Made by a program: the position numbers and the translations under genes. This document shows, piece by piece, positions 1 to 5,500 of a stretch of DNA of 6,484 nucleotides. The DNA lies in contig VBGV01000166.1 in the NCBI GenBank assembly GCA_005880755.1, positions 1 to 6,484 on the forward strand. Direction: 5' to 3'. This stretch comes from Chloroflexota bacterium. Lineage in GTDB: Bacteria; Chloroflexota; Dormibacteria; Dormibacterales; Dormibacteraceae. The notes below the pieces were generated by a model, which worked only from the letters and a program-made list of their open reading frames with translations, was not told where the DNA came from and did not search any database. Position 1 is the stretch's first letter. The number at the start of each line of letters is the position of its first letter.

Positions 1-1
1 C

Positions 2-61
2 GTCACCAACACCGAAACCCTTCGCGCCGCGGCGTGGTTGGAGCAGGAGTGGAAGGCGTGA
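2..61 (+). CDS. C-terminal fragment of an unidentified protein (5' end outside window)
   Basis: Reading from base 2, the frame encodes VTNTETLRAAAWLEQEWKA and stops at TGA 59-61. The 19-residue tail has the look of a real amphipathic C-terminal helix. Its stop overlaps the preferred GTG start of the next gene as GTGA (58-61), the arrangement used again further along this strand, and this is the main reason to believe it. The product cannot be identified from so short a piece. A competing open frame (frame 1) also enters from the left edge but lacks this overlap logic. Confidence 0.45.
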   Translation, partial: VTNTETLRAAAWLEQEWKA

Positions 62-879
62 AATCGAAGGAGCTCTTCCCCGCGATGTTCAGCCGGAATG
101 CTGCCGCCTACCAGCAGAGGCTCGACGGCATCATGGCGCGCAAAGAGGCGCGCGGCCGGCAGCGCGTCATCGAGCTGTTGGACCTCCGCCCTGGGATGCG
201 AGTCCTCGACCTTGCCTGCGGCCCCGGCACCTTGAGCAAGCCAATCGCCGCCCTGGTCGCGCCGGACGGGGAGCTGGTCGGCGTCGACCTGGCGGAAGGA
301 ATGATCCAGCTCGCCCGTGCGGCGGGAATCCCGAGCGCGAGCTTCCAGGTGATGGACATCGAGCAGCTCGCTTTTCCCGACGCATGGTTTGACGCCGCGG
401 CGTGCGGCCACGGGCTGCAGTTCGTGCCCGATCTTGCCCGAGCACTCGGCGAGGCTCATCGCGTGCTGCGCCCCGGAGCGCGTTTTGCCGCCAGCGTGCC
501 GCTGTCCAACGACAACCAGCGGCCGTGGATGGTGATCGACGAGGTGGTCGATCGCTGGCTGCCGCCCGCGCCGGCCGCCACGGACCAGCAGTCGACGCGC
601 TCGATGGTGGCCGATCCCGACGCGTTTCGCGCCCTTGCGCTGAGCGCCGGTTTCGCCGTGGCCCAGGTCGAGGCGATCGAAGAGAAGGTGCGCTGGGAAT
701 CCGCCGAGCAGCTCGTCGGGTTGTGCATGAGCTGGTGGGATCTCGCGGCGCGGGTCGAACGCCTTGCGCCGGACCGGCGGCAGGCGTTCATGGACGATGC
801 GATCGCGACGCTGCGGCGCGACCACCCCGGACCGATTGAGACCGTCGGGCGCAATCACGTATTGTTCGCGACCGCTTGA
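58..879 (+). CDS. Class I SAM-dependent methyltransferase (type 11/UbiE-like)
   Basis: A 273-residue soluble methyltransferase of the Rossmann-fold class. Numbered from GTG 58, motif I is VLDLACGPG (49-57). The acidic residue that should bind the SAM ribose is D77 in VGVDLAEGMI, and the adenine-side acidic residue is D100 in QVMDIEQL. The post-core segment EAHRVLRPGARFAAS (132-146) is typical of the Methyltransf_11/25 families. The C-terminal third (about 160-273) is divergent and probably forms the substrate cap. I chose GTG 58 over GTG 34 because AGGAG (45-49) lies 8 bases upstream and because it overlaps the preceding stop as GTGA. The family call is secure, but the substrate is unknown: UbiE/MenG quinone methylation is not supported by neighbours. 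Its stop overlaps the TTG start of the lipoprotein gene, suggesting co-translation. Confidence 0.88.
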   Translation: MKSKELFPAMFSRNAAAYQQRLDGIMARKEARGRQRVIELLDLRPGMRVLDLACGPGTLSKPIAALVAPDGELVGVDLAEGMIQLARAAGIPSASFQVMDIEQLAFPDAWFDAAACGHGLQFVPDLARALGEAHRVLRPGARFAASVPLSNDNQRPWMVIDEVVDRWLPPAPAATDQQSTRSMVADPDAFRALALSAGFAVAQVEAIEEKVRWESAEQLVGLCMSWWDLAARVERLAPDRRQAFMDDAIATLRRDHPGPIETVGRNHVLFATA

Positions 880-2270
880 GACGGAACCTCGGTCGGGCCC
901 TGTTTCTGTTGATGATCCTCAGTGCCTGCGGGCCTGGCGAACGGGCCGCAGTCGTGTCCTCGCCTTCGACGCCTTCGGCGCTGGCGCTGCCTTCCCCGTC
1001 GCCCACGCCCTCGGAAGCTCCGATCGTGTACGGCCCGTCTGAGTACCGGGCGATGTGGGTGGACGCGTTCAACGACGGGATCAAGTCACGGGCCCAGGTG
1101 GAGAAGCTGATCGCTGACGCGCACCGAGCAAATCTGAACGCGCTCATCGTCCAGGTGCGCAAGAGAGGCGACGCGTACTTCAACCGGTCTTCTGTGGAAC
1201 CACGGGCCGTTGACATCAAAGGGTCCCGCGGGTTCGATCCGCTGGGATACCTCATCCAGCTTGCGCATGCATCAAGGCCTCGGATCGAAGTGCACGCGTG
1301 GCTCAACACGTTTTTCGCCGGCCAGGAGAGCGGCGTGTATCGGAAGCACGGAGACTGGGTCAATCTGACCAACGACGGCGCGACCGGTGGATACCTTGAC
1401 CCCGCCATCCCCGAGGTGCAGACCTACACGCACAAGATCTTCATGAACGTCGCGCTCAACTACGACGTGGACGGCGTGCACATGGACTTCGTCCGGTATC
1501 CGGGCGCGACGTGGGGCTACACGGCCGCGTCACTCGCTCAGTACAAACACGAAACCGGCGCGAGCGCCACGCCTGCTCCTGAAGATCCTCGGTGGCAAGC
1601 GTGGCGTCGCGACCGCGTGACCGCGTTCGTGCGCGACCTGCACTCCGACCTGCAGCAGCAGAAGCCATCCGTGAAGCTCAGCGCGGCGCTCATCTGCTTC
1701 GGCGGCGGACCGGCGAGCGCTGCGGACTGGGTCTACACGTCCGCATACAGGTCAGTCCTCCAGGACTGGCGCGGCTGGCTCGCCAACGGCTACATCGACT
1801 TCGGCGTGCCGATGAATTACGACAGCGATTGGATCGGGCGCGAGCAGGGTTGGTTCGACCGATGGCTCAACTTTGAGAAGGACTCAGGGTTCGCCAATCG
1901 AGTGGTGACCGGGATGGGCGCCTTCTTGAACTATCCGGACGACTCCCTGGCCCAGATTCGGCGGGTCCTTGCGCCGTCCGCGCGCGGGAACCACGTCCTG
2001 GGCGTCGCGATCTACTCGTATGCCGCGACTTCCGTCTACGGCAACTATGACTTTTACAACTCGACCGACCTCTCGTCCGGCCTGCCGCGACAGCCCTACG
2101 CGGGAGGCATCGCCACCCCCGCAGGATTGGAGCAGCGTGGCCAGGCGTTCAACGACTCATTCATGACCCAGCTCTCCCAGCCAGCCGACTACACCGACGT
2201 CCAGCTTGGCGTGGTTCATACGCAGCCGGTTTTCACTCAACCCGCGCAAGTCCCGCAGCTGCCGGCTTAG
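876..2270 (+). CDS. GHL10/DUF187 family glycosyl hydrolase-like lipoprotein
   Basis: A 464-residue predicted secreted lipoprotein. It has an RR-rich n-region (residues 1-7), a short hydrophobic core, and lipobox LSAC with the lipidated Cys at 18. A Pro/Ser/Thr-rich linker follows (about 29-48), then a TIM-barrel-like GHL10 domain from YRAMWVDAF (57-65) to about residue 395. Family landmarks are FDPLGYLIQLAH (120-131), EVHAWLN (138-144), WVNL and YLDP (161-176), DGVHMDFVRYP (199-209) and FGVPMNYDSDW (309-319); the acidic residues in the last two are catalytic candidates. Known members include E. coli DigH (YddW), which cleaves peptide-stripped peptidoglycan glycan, and B. subtilis YngK, so a cell-wall or exopolysaccharide glycosidase role is inferred. 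TTG 876 is chosen because later starts delete the signal peptide and because TTGA overlaps the upstream stop. The C-terminal 70 residues look disordered. Confidence 0.85.
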   Translation: MRRNLGRALFLLMILSACGPGERAAVVSSPSTPSALALPSPSPTPSEAPIVYGPSEYRAMWVDAFNDGIKSRAQVEKLIADAHRANLNALIVQVRKRGDAYFNRSSVEPRAVDIKGSRGFDPLGYLIQLAHASRPRIEVHAWLNTFFAGQESGVYRKHGDWVNLTNDGATGGYLDPAIPEVQTYTHKIFMNVALNYDVDGVHMDFVRYPGATWGYTAASLAQYKHETGASATPAPEDPRWQAWRRDRVTAFVRDLHSDLQQQKPSVKLSAALICFGGGPASAADWVYTSAYRSVLQDWRGWLANGYIDFGVPMNYDSDWIGREQGWFDRWLNFEKDSGFANRVVTGMGAFLNYPDDSLAQIRRVLAPSARGNHVLGVAIYSYAATSVYGNYDFYNSTDLSSGLPRQPYAGGIATPAGLEQRGQAFNDSFMTQLSQPADYTDVQLGVVHTQPVFTQPAQVPQLPA

Positions 2271-2320
2271 GTTCGCGTCGTGAACAGGGCCGGCGCGTTT
2301 TCCGCGATGAGGACGTGAGC

Positions 2321-2710
2321 GTGCCGCATCCGAGCGTCATCCTCCGGCTGGTCGGGTTTGCCGTCGCAGCCGGGTTGGCGATGGCGGGGATTCAGCCGCT
2401 GGTCGCCGCCACCGCCGGCGCGGTCGACCTGCGTTGGGCGGTCGGGTTGACCGCGCCGGCCTTGATCACGGCCGGACTGCTCTTGGGCGCGGGGCGGATC
2501 TCCGACCGCGGAGACAAGGTGCAGCCGCCGTGGTACTCGGCATGGCTCCTGCTGCCCGGCTCGTTCTTGCTCGCGGGCGCCGCGGCGATGTGCATCTTCG
2601 GCGCTCTGGTCCAGTTCTCGCTGATCCCGTGGACGATGTGGGTCCTGTTGACCAGCGGAGGCTTGCTGTGGATGGCCGCGCTGGTCCTGGTGCGAAGCCA
2701 CTCCCACTGA
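2321..2710 (+). CDS. Small four-helix integral membrane protein, function unknown
   Basis: A protein of about 129 residues that is mostly hydrophobic. Numbered from GTG 2321, likely membrane segments are about 6-28, 39-58, 73-96 and 104-124. The polar break RISDRGDKVQPP (59-70) separates helices 2 and 3, and the protein ends in a charged RSHSH tail. I recognise no family motif. GTG 2321 is preferred to GTG 2315 because GAGGA (2309-2313) sits 7 bases before it but only 1 base before the other. It lies 50 bases after the lipoprotein stop on the same strand, so it may share the transcript. The opposite strand also carries a 146-codon open frame here, but that one is Gln/Arg/Pro-rich without domain character and reads as a shadow. 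Confidence that this is a gene rests on clean hydrophobic periodicity. Confidence 0.7.
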   Translation: MPHPSVILRLVGFAVAAGLAMAGIQPLVAATAGAVDLRWAVGLTAPALITAGLLLGAGRISDRGDKVQPPWYSAWLLLPGSFLLAGAAAMCIFGALVQFSLIPWTMWVLLTSGGLLWMAALVLVRSHSH

Positions 2711-2723
2711 CCGGAGCGCCTGG

Positions 2724-3368
2724 TTATGTGAGCGGTTGGGCGCTCGGCGTGGCCGCGCGTGTCAGCCGGTCGCGGATGCCTCTCCGCCCGCGCTCGAGGG
2801 CGCGCATGCCTTCTTCATTCTTGAATCCGCTGTTCGCTCCGCCGAGCAGGCTGTCGAGCTCCCAGGCAAGCTGCTCCGGATCGACCCCGGCATCGATCTC
2901 GCCCGCCTCCTGGGCCTCGCGGACGGCCCGCTGCAGCGTGTAGGACCAGTAGTTCTTCTTCTCGAGCACCGAATCGCGGACAGGCCCGGGGCGCCGGCTG
3001 TCGAACTCTTCGGCGACCGCCCAGAAAAAGCATCCGCCGGGGAAGACCCCGCGCTCGAGGTAGGAGAGCCATGAGTTGCAGAGCGCCCAGACGCGACCGA
3101 TGCCCCGCGGGGTGGCCAGGGCCGGACGGATGACCTCGTCCGTGAAAGTTCGGGCGGCGTCGTCGATCGTCGCCAGGTGCAGCTCCTCTTTGGAGCCGAA
3201 GTGAGCGAAGAGACCGCTTTTGCTGATGCCAAGATCGGTGGCGAGGCGCTGCAGCGACACGGCCTCCAGGCCTTCCGCCGAGCCCACGCGGGCGGCGTGG
3301 CCGAGGATGGCCTGGCGGGTTTTCATGCCGCGAAGGCGCCGCCGGTCGGTCGACTCCTGGACTGCCAT
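2724..3368 (-). CDS. TetR/AcrR family transcriptional regulator
   Basis: A 214-residue repressor-type regulator. The N-terminal TetR DNA-binding domain occupies about residues 15-65. Its helix-turn-helix is SLQRLATDLGISKSGLFAHF (38-57), followed by the family's GSKEEL (58-63). The all-alpha C-terminal ligand/dimer domain carries PGGCFFWAVAEEFDSRPGP-like text (about 110-129; the actual sequence has RR before PGP), seen in many TetR regulators of unknown ligand. Start ATG 3368 is chosen over GTG 3386, which lies inside the operator palindrome and upstream of the predicted transcription start. ATG 3326 (MKTRQAIL) is a possible shorter start. No Shine-Dalgarno precedes ATG 3368, and with the -10 at 3377-3382 the mRNA would begin within a few bases of it, i.e. 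nearly leaderless. It is divergent from the GNAT gene and probably regulates both itself and that gene. The ligand is unknown. Confidence 0.92.
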   Translation of the reverse strand: MAVQESTDRRRLRGMKTRQAILGHAARVGSAEGLEAVSLQRLATDLGISKSGLFAHFGSKEELHLATIDDAARTFTDEVIRPALATPRGIGRVWALCNSWLSYLERGVFPGGCFFWAVAEEFDSRRPGPVRDSVLEKKNYWSYTLQRAVREAQEAGEIDAGVDPEQLAWELDSLLGGANSGFKNEEGMRALERGRRGIRDRLTRAATPSAQPLT

Positions 3369-3376
3369 CGCCGAAA

Positions 3377-3385
3377 ATATTAGCA
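3377..3385 (-). promoter_or_regulatory. TG-extended -10 element of the tetR promoter
   Basis: Read on the minus strand this is TGC-TAATAT, an extended -10 with 5 of 6 bases matching the consensus in the hexamer. The best -35 at a workable distance is TCAAGA (3401-3406, 18-base spacer), which is weak, consistent with reliance on the TG extension. Predicted transcription start is near 3370, two bases before the chosen ATG. The TGCTA portion is the outer end of the left palindrome arm, so repressor bound there would cover the -10. Confidence 0.55.
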
Positions 3386-3427
3386 CGAACGGTCGGTTAC
3401 TCTTGACTTATACGACCGTTCGTGCTA
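3381..3427. repeat. Perfect 15-bp inverted repeat, probable TetR operator pair
   Basis: The left arm TAGCACGAACGGTCG (3381-3395) and right arm CGACCGTTCGTGCTA (3413-3427) are exact reverse complements separated by 17 bases (3396-3412). Each arm contains a near-palindrome of the size expected for a TetR dimer: ACGAACGGTCGG at 3385-3396 and ACGACCGTTCGT at 3412-3423, centres 27 bp apart. The element sits entirely between two divergent genes, one of which encodes a TetR regulator, and overlaps both predicted -10 elements. Two operator copies in opposite orientation, one per promoter, is the simplest reading. A transcribed hairpin is less likely because most of it lies upstream of both predicted starts. 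Confidence 0.8.
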
Positions 3428-3431
3428 TTTC
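3403..3431 (+). promoter_or_regulatory. Promoter of the GNAT-CNB operon
   Basis: The -35 TTGACT (3403-3408, 5 of 6 consensus) is followed by a 17-base spacer and the -10 TATTTC (3426-3431). The -10 is poor on its own but preceded by TG at the extended -10 position (3423-3424). Predicted transcription start is near 3438, giving a leader of under 10 bases before ATG 3446. The right palindrome arm fills most of the spacer and the start of the -10, the classic position for repression. Confidence 0.55.
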
Positions 3432-3445
3432 TTTGTTCAAGGGCG

Positions 3446-3931
3446 ATGATCGAGATCGAATCGGCGCGTCACGGGCGACCTGGGCTGGCCAGCCTGGAGC
3501 CCTCGGACCACGAGCTGGTGGCAGGGCTGTTTGGCCGCCTGTCGCCCGAATCGGTCTACCGGCGGTTCTTCAGCCCCATCTCCAGGCCCGACCTGTTCAT
3601 CGCCTCGGTCCTGCGCACCGACCACCACGACCGCGAAGCCGTCGCGGCGACGGACAGCGGCGAGGTCGTCGGCGTGGCGCAGTACGTCAGGCTGGCGGGC
3701 TCGCGGGAGGCCGACCTGGCGATCGTGGTCGCAGACGAATGGCAGCGCCAGGGAATCGGCACCAGGCTGGTGGCGGCCCTCGCGGAGCGGGCTCGGGCGG
3801 AAGGTATCACCGCGTTTGCAGTCGACATCCAGGGCGACAACTTCGGAGCGCTGAGACTCCTGAAGCGCATCACGCCCGACGTCCACCTTGCCTTTTCGGG
3901 CGGTGTGGGCGAGGGCCGGATCCCGCTATGA
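3446..3931 (+). CDS. GNAT acetyltransferase resembling the catalytic domain of Pat-type lysine acetyltransferases
   Basis: A 161-residue single-domain GNAT. The opening EPSDHELVAGLFGRLSPESV (18-37) followed by YRRFFSP (38-44), then DHHDREAVAA (59-68) and GVAQYVR (76-82), match the style of the GNAT half of mycobacterial Pat (Rv0998/MSMEG_5458), which acetylates lysines of proteins such as acetyl-CoA synthetase. Motif A for acetyl-CoA binding is VVADEWQRQGIGTRLV (94-109), with the pyrophosphate loop RQGIGT (101-106). The C-terminal strand-helix follows at about 121-140. ATG 3446 is preferred to GTG 3422, which lies inside the operator arm upstream of the predicted transcription start. AAGGG (3439-3443) is a close-spaced possible ribosome site. 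The stop overlaps the next start as ATGA, linking it to the CNB-fold gene. Protein-lysine acetylation is inferred; another amine substrate is possible. Confidence 0.85.
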   Translation: MIEIESARHGRPGLASLEPSDHELVAGLFGRLSPESVYRRFFSPISRPDLFIASVLRTDHHDREAVAATDSGEVVGVAQYVRLAGSREADLAIVVADEWQRQGIGTRLVAALAERARAEGITAFAVDIQGDNFGALRLLKRITPDVHLAFSGGVGEGRIPL

Positions 3932-4284
3932 GCGACCGCGATCTGCTCAGGGTGCTGCGCTCGACCCGCGAGTTTGCAGGTGTCAGCGACCGGAAGCTGC
4001 GAAGACTTCTCCCCTACCTCGACGAGTTATGCGTCGACGCCGGGTCGCGGGTGGCGGAGGAGGGACGCTTGTGCCATCAGTTCGTGATCGTGGCGTCGGG
4101 AATCCTGGAAACGTGCCGGCGAGGTCGAGCGGGCAAGCTCGGGCCGGGCGAAAGCTTTGGTTGGGACGCGATGCGAGCGCGCGGCCCGAACGATGGGTCG
4201 GTTCTCGCCACAAGTCCGGCGAGCCTGCTCGTGATGGGCCATGCACAATTCCGCGCCGCCGAGGGCCTCGCGACCGGTCGCTAA
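3928..4284 (+). CDS. Stand-alone cyclic-nucleotide-binding-fold protein with altered ligand pocket
   Basis: A 118-residue protein with the CAP/Crp effector-domain fold and no DNA-binding domain. An N-terminal helical part (LLRVLRSTREFAGVSDRKL, 6-24) precedes the jelly-roll: AGSRVAEEGRLCHQFVIVAS (38-57), GKLGPGESFGW (69-79) and SPASLLVMGHAQFR (96-109). In canonical cAMP binders the phosphate-binding cassette reads G-E-[IL]-A-L ... P-R-[ST]-A. Here the Glu position is W79 and the Arg position is N88 (PNDGSV, 87-92), so cAMP binding in the usual way is unlikely. The true start is ATG 3928, overlapping the GNAT stop as ATGA; the same frame is open back to 3220 but that upstream part is antisense to tetR and out of frame with the GNAT. 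Co-translation with the GNAT suggests it binds or regulates that enzyme, by analogy with the Pat fusion. Confidence 0.78.
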   Translation: MSDRDLLRVLRSTREFAGVSDRKLRRLLPYLDELCVDAGSRVAEEGRLCHQFVIVASGILETCRRGRAGKLGPGESFGWDAMRARGPNDGSVLATSPASLLVMGHAQFRAAEGLATGR

Positions 4285-5258
4285 CCCGCGGCGCGCGTGT
4301 GCATCATGCCCGCGCCGCCCGCCAGGGTTCGGCGCAGGCACACCGCGACCCACATCCGGTACGGCCGCCATTTCTCGGCGAGCTCTTCCAACTTCGCCAC
4401 GTCCGGCTCGCGCGACAATCCATATGCGGTGCGGACCGCACCGAGCAGGCGAGGTTCGGCCGTCGGCAGCTCATCCACCGCGCTCAGCGCGCGCAGCCTG
4501 ACGAGCTGCGAGCCAAATTCGCCGATTCCCTTCAAGCGCTTGAGCGATGCGAGCGCGTCCTCACTTTGCATCGACCGCAGCGTTTCCGTGTCAAGGTCGC
4601 CCGCCAGCGCGGCCCGACCCAGCTCGTTGAGGTACTCGACCTTGCGCCCGAACAATCCCTTGAACGACCGCAGCTGGATGAGCGCTTCGGGCCCGGGAAA
4701 GCAGTACAGGCGATGACCGTGAATGTCGATCGTGGCGCCGAGCTCGCGGCTCATCTTCTCTTTGATGCCCTGGCCTTGACGCATGGTGATTCGCGATGAG
4801 ATGAGACACCACGCTGTCGCTTCGTAGGCGTTCGACCAGTTGACGGGACGAAAGCCGGGGAACATCTTCTGCAGCCGCGCCACCACGGGATCTCGACGCG
4901 CGACGTCGGGCCACGCGCGGCCGTCGACGTCGAGGCTGAGGATGCGCGCGGCCTGTCGCTTGACCGACTCGACCGGCGCACCGCCGTACACCGTTCCATG
5001 CACTCGACCAGACGCGTCTTGAGTGAGGCACACACCCGCAGGCTCCCAGTCACCGTCGGTCAGAAATGCGAGGTGGAGGTGACCTGCAGTCTGATCGCCT
5101 TCTGACGGGGCTTCATGCCAGGCGTCGATGAAACCCGCGCTCTCGCGGAGGGAGTAGTCGCCCTGCGACTCGAGGGCGAACGTGCTAGGCGAGCTTGATC
5201 CGGTTGGCGCGGGGTCCTTTCTGGCTCGTCTCGATCTCGAAGCTGACACGCTCGCCAC
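4281..5258 (-). CDS. AlkA-like DNA-3-methyladenine glycosylase (HhH-GPD superfamily), start uncertain
   Basis: Base-excision-repair glycosylase of the AlkA/HhH-GPD class, expected to remove alkylated bases. Numbered from GTG 5258, the N-terminal AlkA-type beta domain spans about 27-110, and the helical core begins at FPGFRPVNWSNAYEATAWCL (133-152) and continues to about 310. The helix-hairpin-helix is LKGIGEFGSQLV (242-253) and the terminal core helix is AEKWRPYRMWVAVCLRR (294-310). Counting from GIG without gaps, the E. coli AlkA catalytic Asp238 aligns with E268 in LPTAEPRL, so the key acid is Glu. Homologous-looking text begins near F27, just after the cold-shock gene ends. No ATG, GTG or TTG lies in frame between there and residue 76, so initiation must be at GTG 5258 or 5249, inside the cold-shock gene, or at an unusual codon such as ACG 5183. 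Residues 1-25 may be unreal. The stop overlaps the convergent CNB gene stop. Confidence 0.82.
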   Translation of the reverse strand: MASVSASRSRRARKDPAPTGSSSPSTFALESQGDYSLRESAGFIDAWHEAPSEGDQTAGHLHLAFLTDGDWEPAGVCLTQDASGRVHGTVYGGAPVESVKRQAARILSLDVDGRAWPDVARRDPVVARLQKMFPGFRPVNWSNAYEATAWCLISSRITMRQGQGIKEKMSRELGATIDIHGHRLYCFPGPEALIQLRSFKGLFGRKVEYLNELGRAALAGDLDTETLRSMQSEDALASLKRLKGIGEFGSQLVRLRALSAVDELPTAEPRLLGAVRTAYGLSREPDVAKLEELAEKWRPYRMWVAVCLRRTLAGGAGMMHTRAAG

Positions 5259-5388
5259 CCGCGAGCGAGTCGAAGTTCACGCTCGAGTCAAGACCGGTCC
5301 GGTGGAAGAAGTACTCCTTACCATCCTCAGCCGCGATGAAACCGAATCCCCGGTCCTGGACCAGTTTCTTGATTGTGCCTGTCGGCAT
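5185..5388 (-). CDS. CspA-family cold-shock domain protein
   Basis: A 67-residue single cold-shock domain, the usual length for a CspA-type single-stranded nucleic-acid-binding RNA chaperone in the cytoplasm. RNP1 is RGFGFI (13-18) and RNP2 is YFFHRT (26-31). The strand VSFEIETSQKGPRANRIKLA (48-67) is the standard C-terminus. The N-terminus reads GTIKKLVQD rather than the GTVKWFN of E. coli CspA, so the exposed Trp is Leu, as in several non-proteobacterial subfamilies as I recall them. ATG 5388 is preceded by a strong GAGGAG (5395-5400) with 6-base spacing. A 12-bp stem-loop ends directly at this site. The 3' end overlaps the extended reading frame of the downstream glycosylase, and the gene follows the EamA transporter by 112 bases on the same strand. 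Confidence 0.96.
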   Translation of the reverse strand: MPTGTIKKLVQDRGFGFIAAEDGKEYFFHRTGLDSSVNFDSLAGGERVSFEIETSQKGPRANRIKLA

Positions 5389-5392
5389 CGAA

Positions 5393-5443
5393 CTCTCCTC
5401 TTCTCGAAAGCTAGTCGCGAACGCACGGGTCCTTTCGAGAAGA
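5393..5443 (-). promoter_or_regulatory. Stem-loop abutting the cold-shock gene ribosome binding site
   Basis: The arms TCTTCTCGAAAG (5399-5410) and CTTTCGAGAAGA (5432-5443) are exact 12-base reverse complements around a 21-base loop (5411-5431). In the mRNA the 3' arm ends on the first two bases of GAGGAG (5395-5400), so the stem overlaps and stacks against the ribosome site. Structured 5' leaders that change with temperature are known for cspA. A protein operator is the alternative reading. No convincing promoter hexamers were found in the 112-base gap. A weak 5-bp GC hairpin lies at 5464-5476. Confidence 0.55.
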
Positions 5444-5500
5444 TCCGACCGCGGCGAACATCACCCGGCTACCGGGGGACGCAATTACCTTACCACCGGG

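Noticed and set aside
788..1408. 206-codon minus-strand open frame opposite the lipoprotein start
   Set aside because: It lies across the methyltransferase/lipoprotein junction, shows no recognisable domain, and is explained by high GC at third positions.
2267..2707. 146-codon minus-strand open frame opposite the membrane protein
   Set aside because: The product is Gln/Arg/Asp-rich, low in hydrophobics and without motifs, while the plus strand gives clean membrane helices and a good ribosome site.
2711..2723. Possible bidirectional terminator between the membrane protein and tetR stops
   Set aside because: The gap is 13 bases and contains no inverted repeat or T-run.
3220..3927. Plus-strand open frame continuing upstream of the CNB-fold gene, giving a 354-codon reading
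   Set aside because: The upstream part is antisense to tetR and out of frame with the GNAT. Its sequence is Arg/Pro/Gly-rich noise, and the CNB fold begins at ATG 3928 with an ATGA overlap.
3888..4799. 303-codon plus-strand open frame
   Set aside because: It crosses the GNAT end, the CNB gene and the antisense of the glycosylase in a different frame, and the product is Arg-rich without domains. A GC-rich shadow.
5464..5476. CCCGG-CTA-CCGGG hairpin after the transporter gene as a terminator
   Set aside because: The stem is only 5 bp and no T-run follows on the transcribed strand, so termination is not supported.
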